From Paracentrotus lividus (Eukaryota > Echinodermata > Echinoidea > Camarodonta > Echinidae): DNA of 64,000 nt. This document shows, one piece after another, positions 1-11,159 of the stretch. The DNA lies in assembly GCA_940671915.1 (NCBI GenBank), contig CALNVZ010003433.1, positions 23,238,812 to 23,302,811 on the forward strand. Reading direction: 5' to 3'. The first letter of the stretch is position 1. Each line of letters starts with the position of its first letter. The notes below the pieces were generated by a model. That model was given only the letters and a program-made list of their open reading frames with translations, did no database searches and had not been told where the DNA came from. A program made the translations under genes and the position numbers.

Positions 1-459
1 AAAAGTTTTTCTAACCATTAAAGCACAATTCCAGAATCCAGTAAACATGTAAGGAACAAAACAAAATAGACAGATTTATCACATTTGGCTAACCATAATT
101 AAGACACAGATTTAAGCTATACACCTTTATGAATACAAGCCTTACTCAGGTAATGTACACCATCTGAGTAGGAATACTGATAAATAATCAAACAATTATG
201 TTAAATGTTGAAACTTTTCATTTTCTCAATTCTTCCGTCAAATTTTCTGTAGTCATTCTTTTGGAATTTTCCTTCATTTGTTTCTTGCAGGGGGGTGGTG
301 GGATTAATTCATTGATATACACCTGTTCATATTTACAGCATTCAGTTGAAGATATAGACTTATTATAGCTTAAAGTAGCTTTAATTTATAGATTTAAAGT
401 AGCTTTAATTTACAGACAAAACAAATTTAGCCTATTTGGACCCAATTTATGAAATTAAA

Positions 460-1815
460 TTTGCAGTAAGTCTACATCTGCAGAAGATAGCAAAATGTTA
501 AGTGCATTTTTAAAACATTATTAATCCTTTCTATAGCTCCTTTGGAAAATTTAATCCTAAATGAATGTTTTGAAAACCTTAATGCATAGAAAACAAACCT
601 ATAACATTCTACACAGGAGTATATGTCCATATCTGTAGTAGATAGCTAAAGATTGCAGAGTCCCCAGTCCCTTAAACCAGTATCAATCCTTAATACTTCA
701 ACTTCTTTGCAAAATGTCATCCTAAAATGAAAGATGATCTGAATGCTAGATAACAAATCTATAGCATTCTACTGAAGAGTATGTCCACATCTGTAGCAGA
801 AAGCTAAAGATTGCAGAATCCGGATAGCATCTTTCAAAACCAGTATCAATCGTTACTATAGTTTCTTTGGATGTAATGTCATCTTAAAATGAAAGATGAT
901 TTGAAAGCATGAATGAGAAGATAATTAATCTTTCATTTTTTACTGAAGAGTACGTCTATATCTGAAGTAGATAGCTAAAGATTGCACAGCCACCAGGCCT
1001 TTAAACCAGTATCAACCCTTAATACTTCAACTTATTTGCAAAATGTCATCCTAAAATGAAAGATGATTTGAAGGCCTACATGTATGCTAGACAATAAATC
1101 TACAGTGTTCTACTGAAGAGTATGTCTATCTGTATACATATAGCTCAAGATCGCAAAATTTTTAATGATTTTATCTGATATGAATCAAGATTACAACTCT
1201 TTTTGATAATTTCATCCTGTAGTGACAAATGTTTTGAAAGCCCAAATGCTAGACAATAAATCTATAGCGTTCTACATAGGAGTATGTCCACATCTGTAGT
1301 AGAAAGTTAATGATTGTGGAATCTCTCATCCTTTTAACTGGTATTGATTCATAATACAACTGCTTTGGATTATATTATCATAAAATTAATGATGGTTTGA
1401 AAGTCTGAAAATACATAGACAATAAATCTATAGCATTTTACTGAAGAGTATGTCCATATCTGTATTAGATAGCTAAACGTTGCAGAATATCTGAAGCTTT
1501 CATATGATGTAAATGCTTACAATAACTCTTTGGAAAAACAAATAATCCTACAATGAAAGATGATTCGAAAGCCTGAATGCTAGACAATAAATCTATCTAG
1601 CGTTTTACTGAAGAGTATGTCCACATCTGTAGTAGAAAACTAAAGATTGCAGAATCTTTAGTGCATTAAAAAAAAAAAGACAGTATTAATCCTCAGTACT
1701 GTTCCTTTGTATAACTTCATCCAAATTGAAATTTGATGTGAAAGTCTGAATGTAAAGACAATAAATATATAAAGAACTGGCACAAAGTATGTCCACATCT
1801 GTAGTAGATAAGCCT
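460..1815. repeat. Tandem array, ~166-bp unit, about 8 copies
   Basis: A diverged unit recurs with the landmark AGTATGTCCACATCTGTAG (or close variants) near 617, 778, 946, 1116, 1280, 1446, 1612 and 1787, a spacing of 161-175 bp. Each unit then has a GATAGCTAAAGATTGCAGA-like stretch, a CAGTATCAATCCTTAATAC-like stretch, a TCATCCTAAAATGAAAGATG stretch and an AGACAATAAATCTATAGC stretch. A partial copy appears near 470. No open frame persists through the units, so this is non-coding satellite-like DNA. The period is close to one nucleosome. Copies differ by point changes and small indels, so the array is not young. Confidence 0.88.
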
Positions 1816-1907
1816 ATAACCTCAACCAAATCACTCAACAGAACAGCATACACTCACCTATTACTAGTCTCTGTAACAAACCTTATATTGTCATAGTGTC
1901 CTGAGAC

Positions 1908-2090
1908 ATGATTCCATAACATTTGCTCCAGCAACAATTGCTCTGTCGGCAATACTGAATACTAATCTAATTCAGTACTAGACTTATCAATATACCTAAC
2001 CCTAAACCCAGCATAAAACCCCATCGCAACCCTAACCCTTATCCTACATCTGAGACAACATAAAGCTCAGGGCAAATGTCGCCTTGAGAC
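1908..2090. mobile_element. MITE remnant with CCCTAA-like interior
   Basis: This stretch aligns by eye with the element at 38569-38913. It starts with TTCCATAACATTTGCTCCAG and CAACAATTGCTC, has a degenerate ACCCTAA-rich interior and ends near GGCAAATGTC. It has no coding potential. The telomere-like hexamers are imperfect and scattered, so they look like part of the element rather than true interstitial telomere. Confidence 0.5.
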
Positions 2091-2127
2091 ACTTGTCAAA
2101 CTTAAATCTATTACAGTAGAAATCCTA

Positions 2128-2295
2128 AGGTGTTGGGGTCAAGTGGACGAGTCCCTAGAACGTTGATCAAAAGGTACAGGCTTCAAGTCCCAGACACCTT
2201 AGTGAAAAGGCATTACTCCATTTTTATCTCACTCGACCCAGGAGAGGTTAGCAGTAGGCAGAAATTCCTTTTATGCTGTAAGCAATGAAATCTGC
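2128..2295 (+). mobile_element. tRNA-derived SINE
   Basis: The head (2128-2200) looks like a degenerate class II tRNA: GGTGT pairs with ACACC at the ends, and GGCTTCAAGTCCC is a B-box-like element. It is followed by a body containing TCACTCGACCCAGG, a phrase shared with the SINE-like copies near 41.05 kb (reverse strand) and 44.2 kb. Transcription would be by RNA polymerase III from the internal promoter. Mismatches in the A and B boxes suggest an old copy. It is not a functional tRNA gene. Confidence 0.6.
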
Positions 2296-2299
2296 AGAA

Positions 2300-5200
2300 T
2301 AGGTCATCCATGTGATATTGAATCACCTTGGGCAAATTCAATCTTCTAACCAAATCTAACCAAACTGTCTGATAACTTGCCACCTGCAAGAAACCTAACG
2401 TTAGGAAAGTAAAGGTCTTTTGGAATATGGTGTCTGTCTCCTATCATGCTCTCCTTTTTCTTTCTTTTTTTTAAACTCTTACTTCAATCCTTTTAATTTC
2501 CACCATCTCAAAACATATCTTATGGAAACCAGCACATGCTTTCATAATACTCCTGAATTTCAAGACTATCCTTCGCCTGGCATCATTCTTCTTTTACTAT
2601 GGCAGGTGGGATAGATAGCTCTCCTTGAGATGAGACTATGTTTGTTTCTAGTCTAAAGCAAACTCATTCGTCACAGGCTCTTGATGGTGGAGTGCTATCT
2701 TCAATTGATTTATCAGCACATGTTGGGCTTCCAGAGCAAGATGGATGAAATTGGTTCGGTCGAAAGATAAACTGAGTAGGAGTATTTTCATTAGGTATAC
2801 AAACATTTCCTGGGGAATGGTTTATTATGGGTCTAAGTCCATAGACTTTTTCATCATTAATACAGTCATGAACAGTCTTTAATGATAATGTGAAAGGATA
2901 TTTCTTTAAGGTTATTTTATTGCACATGTTAGACCTTTATAGTGAGACGACGAAATGGCTTTTTGGTGGAACAAAATAAATAAAGAAAACTGTTGAAAGG
3001 GTCCAAAGATTGTCTTTGAGAGCACATTACCTTCAAATTTTTAAAATGTAAACTTTTTCTAAACATCCATACTTATCATCATAGTCAATTTTCACAAATA
3101 ATAAACAATCAGTGTTTGTATTTTTTAACATCCAGAAGCAAATATTCAAAGAAATCACTGTACTAAAATGCTTAAAGTAATTAAGGATTATTCTTCAACT
3201 TGGCAATGCTACTTAACATATTGTTAAGAAATGTGTTTGAAATCACTTAGTGATTATGTATAGCAGCAAAATAAATGTTTTTTTTTATATTTTCCTACGT
3301 GGTTGCCAATTTAAAGGTTTTAAAGCTTATATTTTAAAGACATGATTAACAAGATGGATAGGCCTATAGCGTAATTCTACGGCTCATTTCTTACTTCACC
3401 ATGCAAATTACTGCTCGATCCATTAAATCATTTTAATCACCATGTGCAGTCTATGCATGCAAATGAATATATCAGGTTTAGAAAGCAGTGTGTTACCAAC
3501 AAACTCAGTTTAAGACATAGCCATTCAGATCTAGTGCAGTCTGGAAATGTTTGCACAATTAATTCTGATGGAATATCATGACATTAATGAGCAGATTTGC
3601 TTGCGATAATGATCATGAAATCTGTACGGGGTGCCAGCACAGTTTAAACAACGAGGCATGATAGGAATATTGATAAAAATACAGCCTGGTGTTTATATGT
3701 AAAAGTTGAAATAAAGACAAATTTGAAAATGATCTTGTAAGTTTATTGAAAAAAATGCTTCAGTCTTGATGTGCTTGAGAAACTCAGGTGAGTGACACTG
3801 CTTTAAAGTTGCAAACAATAGTTAAGTTAACCAAAAATAGTGAAAGCATTTTTTTTTTTTTCTACTCTATAGAAAATATTACATGGAGGATACATACAAA
3901 TATGTGGACTTCATTGACAACCTATTTCATTTTAGACATAGTGTAAAGATCTCAAGTTAAATCTACTTAAAATGGCATAGAAATGTTATTCGTTTTATTT
4001 AACATTTTTATACTTTCAGGAGACTGTGTACTATCCAGCAATATATGCTTTTTTTCTGTTTTGCATAGATTTAATCTGTCAAGGTAGCCCTTTGAACAAC
4101 ACCTATGATCAAAACCAACACACTATGAATGTACACTACATAGATATTGCAAGTTAAATCCTTTCATTCAAATCTATAACGATCACTGGGGTACAAGAAG
4201 TGACGCAACAGCTCGATACCCCCCTCCCACCCCACTAATTTGATTTATTGATCCTATACGCCAAAAAGTCAGTCTTTTATTGATATTCATTTGTTTGTTT
4301 ACAGCTTACGAGTAATCCAGCACGGCCCTCCACCACACTGAGCCCATTTTCTGTCATATTTCCAGAATGATCGATGACTAACGAAAACGAGACAGAAATC
4401 CTATCCACAAATTTGAGATATATTCTCAGTATCTTGTCTTAATATGGATATGAACAAGTTTTATGACGATAAGATTTATTAATTTCATGATTTTCTCCTT
4501 CCAAAGATGTTCTGTCACATTCTAGAGCAAATAAAAGCTTATCAAATTATATGAAGAAGGAGGACCCAGAAAGACCGTTTTTAATATGTTGTAGACTGAA
4601 ATCTGATTCTTTAAATCACATTATTTTAATATCATTTCTTAAACAACAGTATAGCTTGAGTTGCTACAAACTGATCAACTGACTCTAAGTGAAATTATAT
4701 AAACTAATGCCTACCTGGCACTCAAAGGCATAATAAGGTTTATAGGGACAGCAAACAACTGGGAGGTTTCTTTATTTACTAAATATCATGTTACAGGACG
4801 CATGCTTTCCAGATAACTGTTGTTTGTTTGAAAGTTCTTTACTTGAATTGGTTTTACTCCTCAAGGAATTGAATGTACTTTTTTCCTAACCTTATACCTA
4901 GTCTGTCACTTTTAAATAGAAGTTCATTGGAGTTTTTAGTCTGAACCTGCATACTACGCGAATATCTCTAGTTTTCTATTCCAGAAATGCATGGTATATG
5001 CACACTTGTCCCCCCCCCCCCTTCCTCTCTCCTTACCATCAATGCGCAAAAATTTCCTTTTTTAGAAACATATATATTTTATATTCTCCACCTTTTATAA
5101 TTTTACATAATATATACATTTTCTTCTACTTTTTTGTATGAATTGATGGATTTAATCTTGTTGTCATCATTCTTAAACCTAACTCTTATTCATCTTTGTC

Positions 5201-5555
5201 AATGTCTTTCTCTTTCACTCCGTCTCCTTCCTTGTCTGTCTGTTTCACTTTGCATTTCAATCCAAATTCCATCTCCTTTTGGTCAATTCTTACTTTTTCT
5301 CTCTACCCCCTCCCGTCATAAGCACTAACGGTTCCAAATGACCATAAATCCTGAAATTTAATACAAATTCAAAGTTCTTTCTTTCTTAAAGTTCTCTTTT
5401 ACTCCCTGTCTCCTTCCTTGTCTGTCTGTCTGTCTCGATCTATCTATCTATCTATCCCCTTCTCTTCTTTTGCTACGCATTTCAATACAGATTTCGTCTC
5501 ATATTAGTCAATTCAACTCTATTCCTCTTTTTCCCCCTTTCTATATTATCTTTTT
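2300..5555. other. AT-rich non-coding stretch
   Basis: No convincing gene is seen. The longest minus-strand frame here (2664-2927, 87 codons) is protein-like in composition but has no recognisable family or clear splice sites. Short homopolymers (poly-C near 5010, poly-T near 3850) and a pyrimidine-rich block at 5180-5560 with TCTG/TCTA repeats near 5417-5457 are present. A candidate regulatory block at 3400-3670 is listed separately. Confidence 0.6.
3400..3670. promoter_or_regulatory. Candidate non-coding regulatory element with octamer and homeodomain sites
   Basis: This is a 270-bp stretch of unusually balanced, non-repetitive sequence in an AT-rich background. It has an octamer site (ATGCAAAT) inside TATGCATGCAAATGAATA near 3452-3470 and several TAAT cores (CAATTAATTC near 3557, CATTAATGAG near 3582). 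No frame is open. The call rests only on composition and motif clustering; conservation cannot be tested here. Confidence 0.25.
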
Positions 5556-5698
5556 GGAGCCAGAAGGGCGTTATTGCTTCTTATAGATGTTCCGTTGAGA
5601 GCCAGAAGGGCGCTATTACTGTACAAAGTCAATGGTAATAGCGCCCTTCTGGCTCCCAACGGAACATCCTTGATCTGCAATAGCGCCCTTCTGGCTCC
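5556..5698. mobile_element. Fold-back MITE, 143 bp, near-perfect palindrome
   Basis: The phrase GAGCCAGAAGGGCG occurs twice forward (5557, 5600) and its complement CGCCCTTCTGGCTC twice on the other side, with TGTTCCGTTG/CAACGGAACA between them. The two halves fold almost end to end around a short loop near 5620-5630. It is non-coding. No target duplication could be fixed because the flanks are low-complexity. Confidence 0.85.
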
Positions 5699-6810
5699 AA
5701 ACCGACGATATTCTCTCTACCCCTTCCCGTCTTAAGTCAAAGCCAAAAGGCCATAAATCCTGAAATTTAATACAAATTTAAAGTCCTTCTGGTATTAACA
5801 AGATCATATCTTCCTACGATCCACCCTAGTCCCCAGACTGTCTGTCTGTTCAAATCAAACACACCCTACCATCTCACAGTCTACTCCTCTACAATCGGCT
5901 TACATCACTTTCATGTTTGCAGATTAAAGACATAGACTTCAATTACGATATTTACTCAATGCAAGTCCAATCATACATGTACATCAAGACACATCCGTTC
6001 AATGTTCCATCTTTGTCAGCGTTACAGATTGCCACTGATGTCAGAAACACTACAATGTACACATAAAAGAAGACATGACAGGCAAAGCCGACCCTCATAA
6101 TTATCAACAAATTCATGCAGAAAATAGGAAAAAATTTATTGATTGGGAAAGTTTGATAAAAATTCACCTAATACTTGATGAGTGCTGTCAGGTTTTGGAA
6201 TCAACAAAATGATAAGAAATTAACCTTATTCTGCTAAGAGTAACATGCACAAAAAATGCATGTATGGGACTACACACAATCGTTCAGCACAAACATTTCA
6301 ACATTTTTTGTCATACTAAGTCTATGAGGGTATTAGAAGAGCAATCTTTTGCAGTAAAACCTTCTTCTACCAGTATAATATTCAACCGAAGTACAATAAA
6401 AATCATTTGAAAGCTCATACATGTATTTATTTAGTTCACCCTACTGATTAGACACAGGTTGCATTAGGCAGAATAGCAATCACAGTCTATCCGATGCTAT
6501 TCACACCTCTGTCAAACTCTCCTAATGAATGAGCATTATGAAATGGTCATCTCCGCAACCAATCTGTGGCCAGTCATGTGACTAGTGAGGCATCACTAAG
6601 ACCTAAAGTTGATCAGGCCTTTATTATTTTAAAATTTTACAAAAGTTACAAAATACCTTGCAGTTTTGATGTTTTGATGTTCGAGATCTCACACAGGAGA
6701 AATCTACATTGCACATGTTATAGATTTTTTTTTTTTTAATTTATCAATAACCATGACAACAAAATCATAATTCATTTATGGAACCCTAACAAAGAATGTC
6801 TTCTTTAATA

Positions 6811-6821
6811 AATATATATAT

Positions 6822-6853
<32 letters not shown>

Positions 6854-6855
6854 AT
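6811..6855. repeat. (TA)n microsatellite
   Basis: Alternating TA interrupted once by CATG, about 45 bp. Self-complementary and likely variable in length. Confidence 0.9.
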
Positions 6856-7099
6856 CAGTGGATAAATCATAACAACAATAATGAATACATTTTTAATGCA
6901 CAATCGCTCTAGTCAAAACTTTTTTAGAGGCGAAGAGGGATAATGAAAGAGGAAATGGAAACTTAGGGAGGGGGATGCAAAAATATAGTATACAATCTAA
7001 CAAAAATAAAGTGAGAACATAGGACTTAAGATCAGATTTGAATGTATCTAAGGATTTTGCTGATCAGATCTTCAGTAGAGCTGATGATGAAACTGATTA

Positions 7100-8050
7100 G
7101 GCATTGCTTGCATTTAGCTGTATGCAATCACAGGATATTTAATACTATTCACACCTCTGCCGAGCTCCCTTAATGAATCGCTATTGACTGGCATGTGACA
7201 TGAGGCTCATTATTACTATTCACTGATTGGTTTAGTTAGGCTCATCAATGTATGTCCAGTAAGTCTATTAATTACTATGTGACTGGCTGGCCTGGGCCCC
7301 ATTGCATACAGAGTTACTATTACAGTAAATTTGCCATCAATGGTAACTTTCATGAAATACTGCATTTCAATAAATTACGATTTGAATTCTTGTTCAATGT
7401 TCCTGCATCCTAAGCCCTTTAATAAATCACTATTGACTTGCATGTGACATGAGGCTCATTATTATTATTCATTAATTGGTTTAGTTAGGCTAATTAATGT
7501 TTGCCCAATTACTATGTGACTTACTGGCTTGGGCGCGCATGGCCTGGGCCTGTTGCATTACAATAAATGCAAGTTACTATTACAGTAAATTTGCCATCAA
7601 TGGTAACTTTAATGATTTATGAAATACTGAATTTCAATAAATTACAATTTGAATTCTTGTTCAATGTTCTATTCCTTTAATGAATCACTATTGACTGGCA
7701 TGTGACATGAGGTTCATTATTACTATCCATTAATTGGTTTAGTTAGGCTCATAAATGTTTGCCCAGTCTATTAATTACAATGTGACTGCGTGGCCTGGGC
7801 CCCATTGCATAAAGAGTTACTACTGTATTACAGTAAATTTGCCACCAATGGTAACTTTCATGAAATACTGAATTTTAATGAATTACAATTTGAATTCTTG
7901 TTCAATGTTCCTGTATCCCTTTAATGAATCACTATTGACTGGCATGTGACATGAGGCTCATTATTACTATTTATTGATTGGCTTAGTTTGGCTCATAAAT
8001 GTTTACCCATTAATTACTATGTGACTGACTGGCCTGGCTAATAATGTTTC
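7100..8050. repeat. Tandem array, ~250-bp unit, about 3.7 copies
   Basis: Units are marked by CTATTGACTGGCATGTGACA (or variants) near 7171, 7427, 7687 and 7929, about 245-260 bp apart. Each unit includes TTGGTTTAGTTAGGCTCAT, a CCTGGGCCCCATTGCAT stretch, TTTGCCATCAATGGTAACTT and GAATTCTTGTTCAATGTTCC. A more distant relative of the unit start lies at 6490-6600. The unit end (TTCAATGTTCCTGCATCC followed by CTTTAA) resembles the terminus of the MITE ending at 61301, so the array may derive from tandem growth of such an element. No open frame. Confidence 0.85.
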
Positions 8051-8572
8051 CTTCTATTAATGCTGTGCTTGTAACCAGTCATATTGACTCTTCATGACAG
8101 TTTGCCTCAGCATTCTGATTATCATCTTAATAATATCTGTCCATTTCAATGATTACAAATATATCTTGAAGTACTCTTTACAGCATACATACCGAAATCA
8201 TATTACCAGGCAACAACAGGAGTGCTGTTGCCTCTGAAAATACAATGTTTTCCTACTCTCAACTATTTTAAAATATTGTAATGCATTATAAACATGATGT
8301 CCATCTTTGTATTTGGATAAACGTCAAAGTAAGTTAACGCTGTAGAACCACTGGTTGCTTACTTATAAGCATTTACTCTTAGCAGTTAGGTAAAATGAAC
8401 CGATCAATCAAATAAAGTGACGCATAAATGATGTGAATCATTACCATCACCCTCCAACGACTATGAATATTCATAATTATAAAATAATGAAACTTGTCCC
8501 ATTACAAATCTTTTAGTGATTTTTTATCGGAGAAAGAGAGTCGTTTAATAGCATGCCACAAAACTTAAAAAC

Positions 8573-8798
8573 CATAAAAATTATCACTAATTTTATTATT
8601 TACAATAAAGAATTATATATTTTGCCTACTTTGCTATTCGTCTCGAATCGGCTTGCCAACGAATATTATAACCCCGAGAAAATTTTGTCCCTATTGTTCC
8701 TATCCTATAAACCCCCCCCCGCCAATTATAAAGGGCCCTCTCCCGATAGGCAACCCGCCAACTAATCTGTTTACAATCTTCTCTTTACTCTTTCCGCC
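8573..8798. repeat. DIRS copy 1, left inverted terminal repeat
   Basis: Pairs with 14898-15101. Both hold GCCTACTTTGCTATTCGTC, a CCCCCCCGCC stretch, AAAGGGCCC, CCGATAGGCAACCCGCCAAC and TAATCTGTTTACAATCTTC in mirrored order with a few differences. The outermost ~55 bp differ from the right repeat, as is usual in DIRS elements where each end carries its own extension that is copied into the ICR. Confidence 0.92.
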
Positions 8799-8843
8799 TA
8801 CACATCCATGTAGCTAATGGACCGGGGGATGGAGGGAGGGATT

Positions 8844-8940
8844 GTAGGCAAATATATAATTCTTATTGTAATAATAAAATTAGTGATAATTTTTATGATT
8901 TACTTCAAAAGAATGATATATTTGCCTACTTTGCTATACG
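8844..8940. repeat. DIRS copy 1, internal complementary region (ICR)
   Basis: 8844-8897 (GTAGGCAAATATATAATTC to TTTTTATG) is the reverse complement of the outer left end at 8573 onward. 8897-8940 (ATTTACTTCAAAAGAATGAT to TTTGCTATACG) is the reverse complement of the outer right end. The junction ATGATTTAC marks the two element termini and was used to set the boundaries 8573 and 15101. In DIRS replication this region is thought to template the joining of both ends into a circle. A GGAGGGAGGGATTGTAGGC stretch just upstream is shared with the second DIRS copy. Confidence 0.9.
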
Positions 8941-8981
8941 ACCAGCACCGATGTTGTACTGAGGAGGGACGCCCTACAGAT

Positions 8982-9960
8982 TTAGTTGACTATAGAAGAT
9001 GCTGCCGCATGGATAGGAACTATGGAAAAATTTCCTTCCACCGGCGGGACATCTTTTAGGTAGTAAGTTGTGAAAGAATTCTGACTTCTCCAGTAAGCGG
9101 CTCTACATATCTCCTCAACGGAGACGCCCTGGAATAGGGCCCACGACGAGCTAATGCTCCTAGTGTCATGCGCTCTGAGGTTTGTGTCAGAGACTCTGGC
9201 GCTAGAGCCTGCCGCTTTGATGGCAGCTACAATCCATCTGGATAAGGTGCTTTTAGAAGCTGGAGAGAAAGGTTCTTTAGTGATTACGAACAGTTGGTCT
9301 GATTTTCGCAAATTCTTTACTTTGTCCAGGTACCACTTTAGAGCCCTCACAGGGCACCATACTTTATCTTCGCGTATTGACGAAACTTGGTGAGTGGGCG
9401 AAGAAAATTTCTACAGGCCCCGAAGTTTCTGATTGGTTCTTGGCGATAAACTTCGCGTTGGGGATCAAACGGACTCCTCCGTCTCCCATCTTATGTGGCT
9501 CTTGCGATAGACAGAGCATGAAGAGAGCTACTCGTTGTCCTGATGCTACAGCCAATAGAAAGCATGTCTTTTCGTTGTGTCTAGCAGGGATGCCGAATGG
9601 AGTGGTTCGAAAGGAGGTTTCGCTAGTGCTTCTAAAACCTTTGGGAGACTCAAAGAGGGTACTAACGGCCTGAAATTGGGTCTCTTGAGAGATAGAGAAC
9701 GTAACAGGGCTGACAATTGAGGAGCAGAAGACACCGACGATCCGTCTTCAAACCTATATGAATAGCCGCGATCGCAGATCTGTAACCTCTAAGCGTGGAT
9801 AGTGACTTTCCCTTGTCGTAAAGTGCTATGATGAAGTCAGCTATAGCCGGCAAAGAAGCTTCTCTTGGGCTATTCCTTTCTCTTCACACCACTCTATAAA
9901 TGCATTTAGTCTTGAAGAGTAGACCTTTCTGGTGGAGGCTCTTCTACTTTCCACTAACAG
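8982..9960 (-). pseudogene. DIRS copy 1 tyrosine recombinase (integrase), frameshifted
   Basis: The enzyme would integrate the circular DNA copy by site-specific recombination in the nucleus. The N-terminal part (about 9960-9760) reads as a SAM-like core-binding domain with ASTRKVYSSRLNAF and then, after a frameshift, LSTLRGYRSAIAAIH. A further frame carries LAVASGQRVALFMLCL (9364-9555), which holds the first catalytic arginine. The C-terminal frame (9350-8982) has LRAHDTRS (the HxxR box) and WRSQNSFTTYYL, which supplies the W/H-position residue and the nucleophilic tyrosine. All catalytic residues are therefore visible, but they lie in at least three frames, so the gene cannot be translated intact. 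The reading ends shortly before the ICR, its usual position in DIRS elements. Confidence 0.9.
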
Positions 9961-11005
9961 TAAGGCTGCCCGCTCAGAAAGCCTTCTGCTCTGGCTGACT
10001 CGCCGATAACGGCCAGACGGTCAATCTGAGGTGCTCCGGATGATCGTGGAGAATCTCTGACACTGGTTGGTAGACCAATCCTTGCACCATGGAAGCTGCC
10101 AAGGTTCCTCCACCAATAGAGGAAGAAGATCTTGGAACCACGCTCGCTGGGCCAGTGTGGTGCGATGAGAATCACCGATGCTCTGTCTTCCCGGATCTTC
10201 CTGAGGACTAGAGGGATAAGTTTGAAGGGAGGGAACGCGTACGCCTTCAGACCTGTCCAGGGAATTGAGAACGCGTCCCACGCTGTCGCCTTCTCTCCTT
10301 TATTTTGGAGCAGAAATATCGGTAGTCTGTTGTTCATGGAAGACGCGAACAGGTCTATCCTGAGGTCGTATCTCTGGCTTATCAGCGAGAAGATCCTTGA
10401 CGACAGCGTCCATTCCGACGGAAGACACTTTCCTCTCGAAAGGAAGTCCGCTATCACATTTTCCACTCCTGGATGTGAGAGGCGACCGGAACGATGTTCT
10501 CTCGACTGCACCAGTTCCATAGTTGAAAGGTCAATCTGTTCAGAGTCAGAGAGTGTGTTCCTCCTTGTCGATTTATGTATGACATTACTACTGTGTTGTC
10601 CGTTAAGATAAGAACTGTCCGGTTTGCGCACAGGTTCCTGAAATGAATTAAGACTTTCCATACCGCTAGAAGTTCCAGAACATTTTGTGCGGTAACGGTG
10701 TTGGAAGGTCCCATTCTCCTGAACATAGAGGTCCTGACAATGGCCTCCCAGCCTGTTTGAGATGCGTCCGTGGTAACTGTGATCGACGGAAGAGGGCAAG
10801 AGAACGGCTTTCCTTGGAGAAAAAAATCCTCGTCTAGCCATTGACGAATCAGGATCTTCATCTCCGATGGAACGGGGATCATCTTCCGTGGCGAACTGAT
10901 GTTCGGCTTGAAGTGATTTAGAAAGTGGATCTGGAAGGTCTCATCAAAGTCTGCAATCCGGTATAGGTCCACCAGGCTTGCTAAGTAACTAGCCACCTTT
11001 GCCAA
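9954..11005 (-). pseudogene. DIRS copy 1 RNase H plus methyltransferase-like region
   Basis: RNase H removes the RNA strand of the RNA/DNA hybrid during reverse transcription. TTDASQTGWEA, LELLAVWK and TDNTVVMSYINRQGG (frame ending at 10454) match the D-E-D pattern of the family. After a frameshift the reading continues in the frame 10841-9954 with ENVIADFLSRG, DLRIDLFASSMNNRLP, WDAFSIPWTGLKAYAFPPF and VILIAPHWPS. This downstream block is the part of DIRS polyproteins often described as a Dam-like N6-adenine methyltransferase domain. The FPPF motif might correspond to the (D/N)PP(Y/F/W) box, but that is an inference and catalytic activity is not shown. At least one frameshift separates the two parts, so no intact polyprotein is made. 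Confidence 0.85.
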
Positions 11006-11159
11006 GTTACTGCTTGGACTCTTCTTGCTGAAACCAAGGATCTTGCTAGGTTGATCAGGGTCTCTACCCTCTCTAGGCTGGGTTTTGCCAGACTGTTTAC
11101 TAAGTCCAGCTGAGCCCCTAGATAGTGGGCGTGCGTGAGGGAGTCAGTTCTGACTTTTT

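Noticed and set aside
2128-2200. Functional class II tRNA
   Set aside because: End pairing is suggestive, but the A and B boxes are degenerate and a SINE body follows.
2664-2927. 87-codon minus-strand frame with several cysteines
   Set aside because: Protein-like composition but no recognisable family, no clear acceptor/donor and no poly(A) signal in range; left unassigned.
460-8050. CRISPR-like arrays
   Set aside because: Repeat units are long, diverged and without unique spacers; the genome is eukaryotic.
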